DNA of 64,000 nucleotides from Pseudomonadota bacterium (GCA_020161695.1 JAIUOO010000023.1:24624-88623); one strand, 5' to 3'; shown: positions 8,564 to 17,671, counted from the stretch's first letter. Notes: a model not told the origin generated them from the sequence alone. Numbers and translations: made by a program.

Positions 8564-9676
8564 TTCCTGCGTCCGGTAAAGCGAGAACCAGTGCGACGGC
8601 AGAATGCCGCGGCATGCCGGCATCAGCGTCAGCCGGGTAGGCTGGAAGGCACGGCCGTCCCAGACCCAGCCGCCCAGTTCGCCGCAATCGCCAATGCCGC
8701 GACCCTTGGAATAGTGATCGATGCTGCCGGTTTCGCCGACATAGTCGGCATTGACCAGCACGTTGTCGGCCTCGGCCACATCCCGTTCCTGGCTAGGCGC
8801 CGGCGTCGCCGGGCGCGGGAAGGAGGCGGGCCTGACGTTCGGCTGCGGACCCTCGTCCACGAGATAGTAGGCGCGGCTGAAATTGTAGGCGCCGCGCCAG
8901 CAGCGCACGCCGACGAGCAACTGGCCGGGGCCGAGACGATCGATGCTCGGGGCGTCGCGTTCCTCGTCCTCCTGGTTGCAGGTGTCGCCGGGCAGGGCGC
9001 GGAAGGCCGCCATCACCGCATTCATCGTGGCGGGCGTCAGTTCCGATGGTGCCGGGCCGCCCGTCGATGGCAGTCCCTGCGGTTCGGCCGGGACGACAGG
9101 CACGGGCACGGCGGCGGCCGGAGCGCTGCCCCGGCGGGCGAGGGCGGTGACCGTGCCGATGCGCATCTGGCGATCGTCGATCCAGAGGAGCGCCGCCGCC
9201 GCGCCGTCGAGCGAGATGCGCAGCGCAGCGCGATCCACGTTCGGCAGGGGCGGCTCGAAGACGAGGCGCAACTCCCGGGATCGGCGTGCCTCCGCGAGGA
9301 TGGCGGCGGCCGCGCGGGCATCGGCGATCCTGAAGATGTTGTCATCGGCCGTCAGCCCGCCGCCGGGGGACAGGGTGGCGACGACGCCCGCCTCGGAGCG
9401 GATGGTGACGCGGCGAACGCGTCCGACCAGTTCCTCGTCGGTGAAGTGAAGGTAGAGCTGGGGCGCCGCGTCAGAGGCTCCGGTGCGCAGCAGGCCGAGC
9501 GTGATGCGCGGGACATCGGGGTCGGCGGGCAGCGCATAGGCCCGGCAGGTGCGGGTGTTGTCACAGGCGGCCATCCAGTCGCGGAACTCCCGATAGGTGC
9601 CGGGTTCCTGCGCGCTGGCAGGGGCCGCCGCGAACAGAAGGGTGGCGAGGGGGGCGAGACGTCTGGCGAGCGGCAT
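8549..9676 (-). CDS. DUF1176 domain secreted protein
   Basis: A 375-residue exported protein with a signal peptide (MPLARRLAPLATLLFAAAPASAQ). Family features of DUF1176 (PF06674) are the early FRDWMAACDNTRTCRAYALP segment with two cysteines and a later second domain with paired cysteines (GDTCNQEDEER, GVRCWRGAYNFSRAYYLVDE, IGDCGELGGWVWDG). These suggest disulfide-bonded periplasmic domains. The function is unknown. It has its own GGAG ribosome site and no obvious operon partner. Confidence 0.82.
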   Translation of the reverse strand: MPLARRLAPLATLLFAAAPASAQEPGTYREFRDWMAACDNTRTCRAYALPADPDVPRITLGLLRTGASDAAPQLYLHFTDEELVGRVRRVTIRSEAGVVATLSPGGGLTADDNIFRIADARAAAAILAEARRSRELRLVFEPPLPNVDRAALRISLDGAAAALLWIDDRQMRIGTVTALARRGSAPAAAVPVPVVPAEPQGLPSTGGPAPSELTPATMNAVMAAFRALPGDTCNQEDEERDAPSIDRLGPGQLLVGVRCWRGAYNFSRAYYLVDEGPQPNVRPASFPRPATPAPSQERDVAEADNVLVNADYVGETGSIDHYSKGRGIGDCGELGGWVWDGRAFQPTRLTLMPACRGILPSHWFSLYRTQEGRTP

Positions 9677-9786
9677 GGCGATGCTCCGGCGAGCCGCGGG
9701 TGCGGCACGGGGCGCGAGACTTACCGCGACGCGCGTTTCCCGCGCGTGACGCCGGCCCGCGCGCCGGATTGCATGGGCGCGGCGGC

Positions 9787-12045
9787 TCAGGGCGTCGTGA
9801 CGATGGCCTCGCCGGTAACGGTCACGGTTGCCGCGAGCGTCGCGTTCGAGTCCGTGCCGGCATAGATCTCGTACTCGCCGGGCTCGACATGGTAGCGGCC
9901 CTGGTCGTCGTGGAAACCGAGCGAGCGGACCGGCAGCGCGAAGCGCACGGCGCGTGCCGCGCCTGGCTCCAGCGTAACCTTCTCGAAATGGCGGAGCTGG
10001 CGCAACGGCCGGGACCGCGAGGCGACCTTCTGGCGGACGTAGAACTGCACGACCTCCTGGCCGGCGGGGCCGCCGGTATGGGCGAGGCGCACTTCGCCGG
10101 CAATGGTGCCGCCGATCGGCACGGCGGGCGCGTCGAGACGCAGGCCGTCCAGTGCGAAGCGCGAATAGGACAGACCGAAGCCGAAGGGGAACAGCGGCTC
10201 GAGGCTCTCGTCGAGATAGCCGGTCTCGTAGCGGAAGTGCTTCACGCGCGGCCGGCCGGTCGGCAGGCGGTCATAGTAGATCGGCACCTGCCCGGTGGCG
10301 CGCGGGAAGGTCATCGGCAGCTTGCCGCTCGGATTGACCCGGCCGGCGATCACCTCGGCGATGGCGGTGCGGCCCTCGGTGCCGAGGTGGAACGCCTGAA
10401 GGATGGCCGCGACGCGGCCGACGAAGCGGGTCAGCACGAAGGGGCGCGAAGTGTGCATGACGACCACGACCGGCTTGCCGGTGGCGATCAGCGCGTCGAG
10501 CAACGCCTGCTGCGGCTGCGGCAGGTCGAGATGGGCGCGCGATGTACCCTCGCCGATCTGCTCGCAGTCTTCGCCGAGCATGACCACGACGAGATCGGCG
10601 CTGCGTGCGGTCGCGACGGCGCCGGCCGTGTCGCCGGCCGCGAGGTTGCAGTGGGTGGCAAGGCCCGGCGCAGCCGACACGGTGACGTTGGCGCCAAGCA
10701 GACGGCGCAGCTCATCCGGCAGGCGGTCCGGCCTGACGCGGGGCAGGCCGGCATTGTCGGAGTACTGCCAGTCTTCCTGATGGGTGGCGAGCCCGCCGAT
10801 CACCGCGATGGACCGCACCGACGGTTTCACGGGCAGCGCGTCGCCCTCGTTCCGGAGCAGGACGATCGACTCGCGCGCAACAGCCAGCGAGTCCGCCCGG
10901 GACTGCGGCGTCGCGAGGTCGCGCCTTGCGAGCGCGGGATCGTAGGGCGCCTCGTCGAACAGGCCCATATGCATCTTGACCCGCAGCACGCGGCGCACGG
11001 CGTCGTCGAGCCGCGCCGCCGGCACGGTGCCCGAGCGCACGAGATCGGCGAGGTGAGCGTCGTAGAGGCCGGACATCATGTCCATGTCGACGCCGGCCAT
11101 GAAGGCCCGGCGCACCGCGTCGGGGCCATCGGCCGCCGTGCCGTGGTTCAACAGTTCGCGGACCGACTCGAAGTCCGAGACGACGAAGCCGCGGAAGCCG
11201 AAGCGGCCCTTCAGGATCTCGGTGACGAGGCCACGATCCGCCGTCGACGCCACGCCGTTCATGGCGCTGAGCGAGGTCATCACCGTGAAGGTTCCGGCGG
11301 CGAGCGCCGCCTGGAACGGCGGCATGTGGTAGTCCCAGAGCTTGGAGACGGGGATCCAGACACTGTTGTAGTCGCGTCCGCCCTCCGCCTCGCCATAGCC
11401 GATGAAATGCTTGGCGGAGGTGGCAAGGCCGCCCCGGTGATAGCCGGTAACGCGGGCGGCGGCGATCAGGGTCGCCAGATGCACGTCCTCGCCGGCGCCT
11501 TCCATGACGCGGCCCCAGCGGGCATCGCGCGTCATGTCGATCATCGGCGCGAAGGTCCAGTTGATGCCGGCGGCGCGCGCCTCGCGGGCGGACCAGTAGG
11601 AGGCGAGCTCGACAAGACGCAGGTTGAAGGTGGCCGCCTGGCCTATGGGCTGCGGGAAATAGGTCGCGAAGCCGTTGATGGCGTCGAGCGCGATGATCGG
11701 CGGAATGCCGAGCCGCGAGCGCGCGGCATGTTGCTGGACCTCGCGGATATGCGCCGGCTCGGTGAAGTTCATCACGGCGCCGGTGCGGCCCTCGCGAAGC
11801 CATTCCATGCGGAACTCGTCGCCGCGCCCCCACAGGTTGAGCTGGCCGACCTTCTCGGCGAGCGTCATGCGGGCGAGAAGCTCGTCGATCCGCTGCTCGA
11901 TCCGCTGCGCTTCCTCGCCGGTCTTCCAGGCGAGATGCGGCGGCTGCGCGGGCTGCGCCGCCGCCGGTGTCGCGGAAAGAAGCACTGCCAATGCAAGGGG
12001 CGCGAGGGCCAACGTCGCCGGAACACGGCGCAGAAATGAGTTCAT
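9787..12045 (-). CDS. bglX: Periplasmic beta-glucosidase, glycoside hydrolase family 3
   Basis: A 752-residue exported GH3 enzyme with the BglX layout: signal peptide (to about residue 30), TIM-barrel domain with KHFIGYGEAEGGRDYN and the nucleophile Asp in GFVVSDFESV, a second alpha/beta sandwich (ESIVLLRNEGDALPV), and a C-terminal fibronectin-III-like domain (PLFPFGFGLSYSRF onward). It should remove terminal beta-linked glucose from oligosaccharides in the periplasm. Length matches the family. It stands alone, divergent from the hydrolase gene at 12164. Confidence 0.9.
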   Translation of the reverse strand: MNSFLRRVPATLALAPLALAVLLSATPAAAQPAQPPHLAWKTGEEAQRIEQRIDELLARMTLAEKVGQLNLWGRGDEFRMEWLREGRTGAVMNFTEPAHIREVQQHAARSRLGIPPIIALDAINGFATYFPQPIGQAATFNLRLVELASYWSAREARAAGINWTFAPMIDMTRDARWGRVMEGAGEDVHLATLIAAARVTGYHRGGLATSAKHFIGYGEAEGGRDYNSVWIPVSKLWDYHMPPFQAALAAGTFTVMTSLSAMNGVASTADRGLVTEILKGRFGFRGFVVSDFESVRELLNHGTAADGPDAVRRAFMAGVDMDMMSGLYDAHLADLVRSGTVPAARLDDAVRRVLRVKMHMGLFDEAPYDPALARRDLATPQSRADSLAVARESIVLLRNEGDALPVKPSVRSIAVIGGLATHQEDWQYSDNAGLPRVRPDRLPDELRRLLGANVTVSAAPGLATHCNLAAGDTAGAVATARSADLVVVMLGEDCEQIGEGTSRAHLDLPQPQQALLDALIATGKPVVVVMHTSRPFVLTRFVGRVAAILQAFHLGTEGRTAIAEVIAGRVNPSGKLPMTFPRATGQVPIYYDRLPTGRPRVKHFRYETGYLDESLEPLFPFGFGLSYSRFALDGLRLDAPAVPIGGTIAGEVRLAHTGGPAGQEVVQFYVRQKVASRSRPLRQLRHFEKVTLEPGAARAVRFALPVRSLGFHDDQGRYHVEPGEYEIYAGTDSNATLAATVTVTGEAIVTTP

Positions 12046-12163
12046 CGGACGGGCAAGGCTCCCCCAGAGGCTGCATCTTCCTAGCCGTGACGCCCGACGC
12101 TTCGCAATGCGGCATTGCGCAGCCCGCCTTTCGTTGGCGGTATGCGAGCGCTAAGGAAGCCAG

Positions 12164-12946
12164 ATGCCAGCTTTTCCTTCCCCCCTGCCGATGCAGACCT
12201 TTTCATCCTCCGGCGTCGAGATCGCCTATTTCGACACCGGCGAGGGCGACCCGGTCCTCTGCATTCACGGCTTCGCCTCGACCGCCCATATCAACTGGAC
12301 GTATCCGGGCTGGGTCGACACGCTGACCAAAGCCGGCCGGCGCGTCATCGCGCTGGACAATCGCGGCCATGGCGGTTCCGCGAAGCTCTACGATCCGGCC
12401 CAGTATCACACCACGCTGATGGCGGAGGATGCCCGCGCGCTGCTCGATCATCTCGGCATCGAGCGCACGGTGGTGCTCGGCTATTCGATGGGCTCGCGGA
12501 TCACGGCCTTCCTCGCCCAGCGCCATCCAGACCGGGTGAGCGCGGCGATCATGGGCGGGCTCGGCATCAAGCTGGTCGACGGGGTCGGCCTGCCGGAGAG
12601 CATTGCCGAGGCGCTGGAAGCCGGGACGCTGGAGGAGGTGACCGACCCGCAGGGCCGGATGTTCCGGGCCTTCGCCATGCAGACCAGGTCCGACCGGCGG
12701 GCGCTGGCGGCCTGCATCCGCGGTTCACGCAATCTGATGAGTCGCGAGGACGCCGCCACGATCCGCTGCCCGGTGCTGATCGCCGTCGGCACCAAGGACG
12801 CCATTGCCGGCGAGCCGGAGCCGCTCGCCGCGATCATCCCAAAGGGGGAGGCGCTTTCCATCCCGGACCGGGATCATATGCCGGCCGTGGGCGACAAGGT
12901 GTTCAAGGCAGGCGCTCTCGATTTCCTCGAACGCACCGGGGCCTGA
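12164..12946 (+). CDS. Alpha/beta hydrolase
   Basis: A 260-residue alpha/beta-hydrolase-fold protein. The oxyanion segment CIHGFAST, the nucleophile elbow GYSMGS, the acid VGTKDAIAG and the histidine DRDHMPAVG are all in the usual order. There is no signal peptide, so it is cytoplasmic. The start at 12164 follows an AGGAAG ribosome site; an internal ATG at 12191 is the alternative. A second hydrolase gene begins only 6 bases after its stop, so the two are probably one operon. The substrate is unknown. Confidence 0.85.
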   Translation: MPAFPSPLPMQTFSSSGVEIAYFDTGEGDPVLCIHGFASTAHINWTYPGWVDTLTKAGRRVIALDNRGHGGSAKLYDPAQYHTTLMAEDARALLDHLGIERTVVLGYSMGSRITAFLAQRHPDRVSAAIMGGLGIKLVDGVGLPESIAEALEAGTLEEVTDPQGRMFRAFAMQTRSDRRALAACIRGSRNLMSREDAATIRCPVLIAVGTKDAIAGEPEPLAAIIPKGEALSIPDRDHMPAVGDKVFKAGALDFLERTGA

Positions 12947-12952
12947 GCGCAC

Positions 12953-13807
12953 ATGTCCATCCATCCCCGCCATGCGACCTTCACTGGCGCCGCCGGCAAC
13001 CGGCTCGAGGCCGACATCTACGGCCACGGCGAGCGGACAGCGCTGCTGCTGCACGGCGGCGGGCAGACGCGTCATGCCTGGCGCGGCGCGGCACGCAAGC
13101 TTGCCGAGCGCGGCTTCACGGCGATCCCGGTCGATCAGCGCGGCCACGGCGACAGCGAGTGGGTGAAAAGCGGCCATTACGGCTTTCTCGATTATGCGGA
13201 TGACGCCGCCCTGCTTGGCAGGCAGATCCTGGAACGCTTCGGCACCAAACCGGTCGCCATCGGCGCGTCGCTGGGCGGCATGGCCTCGCTGACCGCTATC
13301 GGGCGCGAGCCCTGCTTTTCGGCGCTGGTCCTCGTCGACATCGTGCCAAGGATGGAAGAGGAGGGCGTCCGGCACGTCCACGCCTTCATGCAGGCGCGGA
13401 TGAAGGAGGGCTTCGCGACCATCGAGGAAGCGGCCGAACAGGTCGCCGCCTATCTGCCGAACCGGACGCGGCCCCCCTCCGTCGACGGCCTGCGCAAGAA
13501 CCTGCGGCAGAAGCCGGACGGACGCTGGTACTGGCACTGGGACCCGGCCTTCGTGAACGGCCTGCGTACTCCCGGCACAGACCGCAGGCAGGTCGTCGAG
13601 ACGATGGAAGCGGCCGCGAAGGGTCTGACCGTTCCGACCCTGCTGGTGCGCGGCGGGGCCTCCGACATCGTCTCACCGGAAGCCGCCAAGGCTTTCCTCG
13701 ACATTGTTCCGCACGCGCGCCTGGTCGACGTGGGCGGTGCCGGCCACATGGTCGCCGGCGACAAGAACGATGTCTTCGCCGCAGCGATCATCGACTTCCT
13801 CGGCTGA
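12953..13807 (+). CDS. Alpha/beta hydrolase
   Basis: A 284-residue hydrolase with the full catalytic set: LLLHGGGQTRHAW, nucleophile IGASLGGMAS, acid RGGASDIVS and histidine GAGHMVAGD. It resembles the peroxidase/epoxide-hydrolase-like branch of the fold. It is more than a recent duplicate of the preceding hydrolase, because the lid regions differ clearly. It is placed 6 bases downstream of that gene and is probably co-transcribed with it. Confidence 0.85.
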   Translation: MSIHPRHATFTGAAGNRLEADIYGHGERTALLLHGGGQTRHAWRGAARKLAERGFTAIPVDQRGHGDSEWVKSGHYGFLDYADDAALLGRQILERFGTKPVAIGASLGGMASLTAIGREPCFSALVLVDIVPRMEEEGVRHVHAFMQARMKEGFATIEEAAEQVAAYLPNRTRPPSVDGLRKNLRQKPDGRWYWHWDPAFVNGLRTPGTDRRQVVETMEAAAKGLTVPTLLVRGGASDIVSPEAAKAFLDIVPHARLVDVGGAGHMVAGDKNDVFAAAIIDFLG

Positions 13808-13959
13808 TTCCGAAAACTGCGCCAAGGCTCTGGCATTGCGTGGAAATATCCGCGCATGTTCAGGGATCGATTCCGCCTGCCGGGCGCGCGTCTTCATGTT
13901 CTGATTCAGATTCAACGGGCGACGCGAGTCGCCTGTCGCGCAGAAAATTTCGGCGGCCG

Positions 13960-13987
13960 TGTCACATTCGCTTGTGCCAGTCTCGTC
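13960..13987 (+). promoter_or_regulatory. ECF41-type promoter
   Basis: TGTCACA at 13960-13966 and CGTC at 13984-13987 with a 17-base spacer match the promoter reported for ECF41 sigma factors (TGTCACA ... CGTC). It lies about 50 bases before the carboxymuconolactone-decarboxylase-like gene that precedes the ECF41 gene itself, so it would make the module autoregulated. Confidence 0.65.
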
Positions 13988-14037
13988 CTGGCGTCGAGGA
14001 GCCGAGAGGACCTCGACAGGACCGATGGAGAGACCGA

Positions 14038-14493
14038 ATGAAAGCCCGCCTGAACGCCTTTTCCGCTTCGCCAGCGGCGATGAAGGTGATGATGGATTTT
14101 TCGACAGCCGTGACCGCGCTCGACATCGAGCACAGCCTGCAGGAACTGGTGAAGATCCGCGCCTCGCAGATCAACGGCTGCGGTTTCTGCCTGCACATGC
14201 ACACGCGCGACGCGCTGAAGCAGGGCGAGAGCGCCGAGCGCATCTTCCTGCTCGACGGCTGGCGCGAGTCGCCGCTCTACACCGAACGCGAGCGCGCCGC
14301 GCTGGCCTGGACCGAAGCGCTGACGCGGCTGCCGGGCACGGTGGTTTCCGACGATGTCTACGAGCAGGTGAAGGCGCATTTCACGCCTGACGAGCAGGTG
14401 AAGCTGACCGTGATCATCGGTGCGATCAATACCTGGAACCGGATCAATGTCGGCTTCCAGGTGCCTCATCCCGTGAGCCGGGCAGCTGCCTGA
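14038..14493 (+). CDS. Carboxymuconolactone decarboxylase/AhpD-like protein
   Basis: A 151-residue CMD-family protein with the AhpD-like redox motif in INGCGFCLHMHTRDA (CxxC followed by His), which usually means peroxidase or disulfide chemistry rather than true decarboxylation. The ATG at 14038 was chosen because the family begins close to the helix KARLNAFSASPAAM; longer readings would cross the ECF41-type promoter. The ECF41 sigma gene starts 1 base after its stop. Pairing with a CMD-like, oxidoreductase-like or epimerase-like gene is the known context of ECF41 factors. Confidence 0.88.
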   Translation: MKARLNAFSASPAAMKVMMDFSTAVTALDIEHSLQELVKIRASQINGCGFCLHMHTRDALKQGESAERIFLLDGWRESPLYTERERAALAWTEALTRLPGTVVSDDVYEQVKAHFTPDEQVKLTVIIGAINTWNRINVGFQVPHPVSRAAA

Positions 14494-14494
14494 C

Positions 14495-15367
14495 ATGAGG
14501 GGCGACGGCGAGGCGGCAGCGATCTTCGATGCGCAGCGGCCGCGGCTGGTGCGCATCGCCTACCGGATGCTTGGCTCGCTCGCCGAGGCCGAGGATGTGG
14601 TCCAGGACGCCTGGCTGCGGTGGCATCAGGCGGATCGCTCGAGCGTGCGCGACCCCGCGGCCTTCCTCGCCCGCACGGTGTCGCGGCTGTCGCTCGACGT
14701 GCTCAAATCGGCCCGGGTGAGGCGGGAGGCCTATGTCGGCCCGTGGTTGCCCGAGCCGATCCTCGTCACGGAGGCGGAGCCCGAGGACGACGTGACGCTG
14801 ACGCTGATGATGGCGCTGGAGCGTCTGTCGCCGCTGGAGCGCGCCGCCTTCCTGCTCCACGACGTGTTCGGCATGCCGTTCGAGGAGGTGGCGATCGCCA
14901 TCGACCGGGACGCGGCTGCCTGCCGGCAGCTCGCGGCGCGGGCGCGCACGCACGTGCGGGGCGAGCGTCCCCGCTACCGCGTCGAGAAGGAGAAGGGACT
15001 TGCGATCGCCAGCGCTTTTCTCGATGCGTCGCGCTCCGGCGATGTCGGTGCGCTGAAGGGCCTGCTGGCGGCCGATGTCGTCCTTCACTCGGATGGCGGC
15101 GGCAAGCGCGTGTCGGCGCAGAAGCCGGTCATAGGCGAGGCGGTGGTGACGCGCTTCTACCGCCATTGGGCGGAGAAGGGCGGCTATCGAAGGCCGGCCG
15201 TGCTTCACGTCGGGCTGATCGACGGACTGCCGGGATATGTGACCGAGGAGGCCGACGGCATCCAGGTCACGGCGCTAGGCATCGAGGATGGGCGCATCGC
15301 GGCGATCTATGTCGTGCGCAATCCCGACAAGCTCCAGCGGCTGGCGGCGCAGTTCGCCCGTAGCTGA
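14495..15367 (+). CDS. sigJ: ECF41 (SigJ-like) RNA polymerase sigma factor
   Basis: A 290-residue extracytoplasmic-function sigma factor. Region 2 (FDAQRPRLVRIAYRMLGSLAEAEDVVQDAWLRW) and region 4 are followed by a SnoaL-like C-terminal extension of about 110 residues. The ECF41 hallmarks are present: the WLPEP linker motif, DGGGK, DGLPGYV and a terminal NPDKL. In this group the extension replaces a separate anti-sigma factor and controls activity. Translation is probably coupled to the upstream CMD gene, and the matching promoter lies at 13960-13987. Confidence 0.92.
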   Translation: MRGDGEAAAIFDAQRPRLVRIAYRMLGSLAEAEDVVQDAWLRWHQADRSSVRDPAAFLARTVSRLSLDVLKSARVRREAYVGPWLPEPILVTEAEPEDDVTLTLMMALERLSPLERAAFLLHDVFGMPFEEVAIAIDRDAAACRQLAARARTHVRGERPRYRVEKEKGLAIASAFLDASRSGDVGALKGLLAADVVLHSDGGGKRVSAQKPVIGEAVVTRFYRHWAEKGGYRRPAVLHVGLIDGLPGYVTEEADGIQVTALGIEDGRIAAIYVVRNPDKLQRLAAQFARS

Positions 15368-15465
15368 AACATGACCCGAAGCAGTGGAAACATCGCAGCG
15401 GCGGCGCGGCATGGCGGGGTAATCGTCCACCGGTAGAGGCATGGCGACCCACAGGGGAGATCGTC

Positions 15466-16269
15466 ATGACCGCCGCCCGCTTCGCCCTCGTCCCCGTCTT
15501 CGCGCTCGTCGCATTCGCGCCGGCCTCCGCGCAGCAGCCGAGCTTGCCGCCCGGTATTCCGCCGTCTGTCGGGCAGGAGATCGACCGGGCGCTGTCGCAG
15601 GTGCCGGGAAGCGCGCGTGGCCGGGCCGGTGCGCCTACGGTCGGCGCCGAGGTCGATGCGATGATCAGCGGCGCGCGCGCCGGCCGCCCGGCGGCATCCC
15701 GCCAGGTGGCGGTGGCCTTCACGAACCGCACGCCCCACAAGGCGCTGGTCGTCCAGTTCACGCAGGTCGGCCGTCCGGACTGGGGCGCCAACCGCCTCGT
15801 CCGCGAGCGCTTCAACGCCGGGGCGACCATGCGCTGGCGCGTCAATGGCCCGGATTGCCGCTACGACGTGCGGATCACCTTCGAGGAGGGCAATGAGTTC
15901 GTCCGCCTCGACCATGACTTCTGCGCGCAGGAGAAGATCGAGATCACCGCCATCGACGCACCGGCGGCCGTCATGCCGGCGCGCGACGCCGTTGCCCTCT
16001 ACCGGGTGGTCAACCCGACCGATCGCGTCGTCTCGGTGCTGCGCGTGACGCCGTCGGGCGCCGGCCGGCCCGGTCCCGACCTGCTCGGCGAATGGGTGAT
16101 GATGAAGGGCGACCACTATACCGGCCGCGTCGCCCGCGGCGGCCAGTGCCTCTACGACATCCGTATCGGCTTCAATCCCGAGGAGACGCAGACCGCGACC
16201 ATCGCACGGCAGAACCTGTGCGAGACCTCGGAGATCGTCGTTCCGGCCCGCGCAACGACGGGTGGATGA
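15466..16269 (+). CDS. Secreted protein with internally duplicated beta domain
   Basis: A 267-residue exported protein with a signal peptide (to about residue 23) and a short linker. Residues about 80-165 and 176-260 look like two copies of one domain: each has an N-terminal strand (VAVAFTNRTPHKALVV versus VALYRVVNPTDRVVSV) and ends with CxYD(V/I)RI.F and a second cysteine (Cys131/Cys153 and Cys228/Cys252). Each pair probably forms a disulfide. I do not recognise a named family. No operon partner is evident. Confidence 0.75.
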   Translation: MTAARFALVPVFALVAFAPASAQQPSLPPGIPPSVGQEIDRALSQVPGSARGRAGAPTVGAEVDAMISGARAGRPAASRQVAVAFTNRTPHKALVVQFTQVGRPDWGANRLVRERFNAGATMRWRVNGPDCRYDVRITFEEGNEFVRLDHDFCAQEKIEITAIDAPAAVMPARDAVALYRVVNPTDRVVSVLRVTPSGAGRPGPDLLGEWVMMKGDHYTGRVARGGQCLYDIRIGFNPEETQTATIARQNLCETSEIVVPARATTGG

Positions 16270-16355
16270 GTTCCCTTCAGTCGGCTGTCGCCTTTGACTT
16301 GTAGCCCCCGGCCGTGGCACACGGCCCGCTCACCGACAGGATTTGGAGACGGGCC

Positions 16356-16571
16356 GTGGACAGGACCGAGATCACGAAGCTGCAGGACTATCTGCGCCGC
16401 AAGTTCGGCAACGACACCATCAAGCTGCAGCCCAACATGCGGCGCAAGGAGATGGTCGAAGTGATGATCGGCGACGAGCAGATCGGCACGCTCTACAAGG
16501 ACGTGGACGAGGGCGAGACCTCCTACACGGTGACCATCTCGATCCTCGACATCGACCTCGACGAGGCGTGA
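16356..16571 (+). CDS. DUF3126 family protein
   Basis: A 71-residue protein of the DUF3126 family, a small conserved alphaproteobacterial protein of unknown function. It reads VDRTEITKLQDYLRRKFGN, then IGDEQIGTLYKDVDEGE and a final acidic DLDEA. I chose the GTG at 16356 because a TTGGAG ribosome site lies 8 bases upstream and homologs begin with MDRTEI; a longer reading would add 14 unrelated residues. Confidence 0.85.
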   Translation: MDRTEITKLQDYLRRKFGNDTIKLQPNMRRKEMVEVMIGDEQIGTLYKDVDEGETSYTVTISILDIDLDEA

Positions 16572-16589
16572 GGCATTGAGGGCCGGGCG

Positions 16590-16604
16590 TTAACCGCTTC
16601 TTAA
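16590..16604. promoter_or_regulatory. CtrA box (TTAA-N7-TTAA)
   Basis: TTAA at 16590-16593 and TTAA at 16601-16604 with exactly 7 bases between them, the full consensus of the alphaproteobacterial cell-cycle regulator CtrA. It lies about 95 bases upstream of the small membrane-protein gene at 16700, with a further CTTAAC half-site near 16622. Such sites occur by chance less often in GC-rich DNA, but binding is inferred only. Confidence 0.4.
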
Positions 16605-16699
16605 GGAAGTGAGTTCCGGCCCTTAACAGAACCTTACCGACGCGCTACCGATTGGGACGCCGCCATGTGGCTTACGTCCCGTCAGTCGAGTACCGCGTC

Positions 16700-17020
16700 A
16701 TGTCCGCGCAAAGCCTGCAGCTCTTCCATTCGCTCGCCCTCGGTTTCGCCGTTTCCGGACTGCTCGTCGCGCTCTACCGGACGCTTGCCGACAAGCCCGC
16801 GAGCTTCCGCCTGCTGCAGGCCGGCGGCTTCGGCGCGGTACTGGCCGTGCCGTTCCTCGCCTTCGCGGCCCCCGCGATCATCGTGCGCAACACGATCCGC
16901 GGCCGCCGCATCGAGAACCGGCGCTTCGAGTTCGTGTTCCTGGCGACCACGCTGGCGCTGTTCTGGAGCCTGATGTCCGGCCGCGTCGTGACGATGGTTG
17001 CCCGCTCCTTCGGGCTTTGA
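16700..17020 (+). CDS. Small integral membrane protein, unknown function
   Basis: A 106-residue protein with three probable membrane segments (LALGFAVSGLLVALY, GFGAVLAVPFLAFAAPAIIV and FVFLATTLALFWSLMSG). The basic stretch RNTIRGRRIENRR lies between the last two. The ATG at 16700 fits a membrane start. I do not assign a family with confidence. A CtrA-type box upstream raises the possibility of cell-cycle control. Confidence 0.7.
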   Translation: MSAQSLQLFHSLALGFAVSGLLVALYRTLADKPASFRLLQAGGFGAVLAVPFLAFAAPAIIVRNTIRGRRIENRRFEFVFLATTLALFWSLMSGRVVTMVARSFGL

Positions 17021-17097
17021 TCCCGGCCGAACGCCCCTGACACTCCCTGTCAGCGGGGCAGGCGCAGACTGACCCCGTCACTCACGGGGAAGTTCCC

Positions 17098-17607
17098 ATG
17101 CCGATCAGCGCCGCCCATCTCGACGCCCGCACCGCGACCCGCGACGGCCGGCACGATTTCGACTTCCTGCTGGGCGCCTGGACAGTGCGGCATCGCCGCC
17201 TCAGGACACGGCTCGCCGGTGACACGGCCTGGGACGATTTCGACGGCACCTGCGCCGCGCTGCCGGTTCTGGGGGGCCTCGGCAATCTCGACGACAACCT
17301 CCTCAACCTGCCGGACGGCGCCTACCGCGCCGCGACGCTGCGCGCCTATCACGTCGAGGAGCGCTGCTGGTCGATCTGGTGGCTGGACGCGCGCCGCACG
17401 GCGATCGACCCGCCGGTGCGCGGCACGTTCGAGGACGGCGTCGGCGTGTTCCATGGCGACGACGCGCTGGACGGGCGGCCGGTGAAGGTGCGTTTCGTCT
17501 GGTCGGACATCACCCCGCATTCGGCGCGGTGGGAGCAGGCCTTTTCCGGCGACGACGGTGCGAACTGGGAGGTCAACTGGGTCATGGATTTCCGGCGGGT
17601 CGCGTGA
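17098..17607 (+). CDS. DUF1579-like beta-barrel protein
   Basis: A 169-residue soluble protein. The opening RHDFDFLLGAWTVRHRRLRTRL resembles DUF1579/lipocalin-like proteins of unknown function, and the alternating pattern with many Trp residues (WDDFDG, CWSIWWLDARR, WEQAFSGDDGANWEVNWVMDF) is typical of a closed beta barrel. No signal peptide is seen. The start ATG has a GGGGAAG site just upstream. The function is unknown. Confidence 0.7.
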   Translation: MPISAAHLDARTATRDGRHDFDFLLGAWTVRHRRLRTRLAGDTAWDDFDGTCAALPVLGGLGNLDDNLLNLPDGAYRAATLRAYHVEERCWSIWWLDARRTAIDPPVRGTFEDGVGVFHGDDALDGRPVKVRFVWSDITPHSARWEQAFSGDDGANWEVNWVMDFRRVA

Positions 17608-17671
17608 GGGCGGCCCCGCTTCTCAGCAGGCGGCGGCCGTGCCATAGCTCGGCCACCAGCGGAGGAAGCCC

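Noticed and set aside
9700..12039. A 779-codon plus-strand frame opposite the GH3 gene
   Set aside because: Antisense of bglX. It lacks a ribosome site and shows low-complexity composition, whereas the minus strand has the GH3 motifs.
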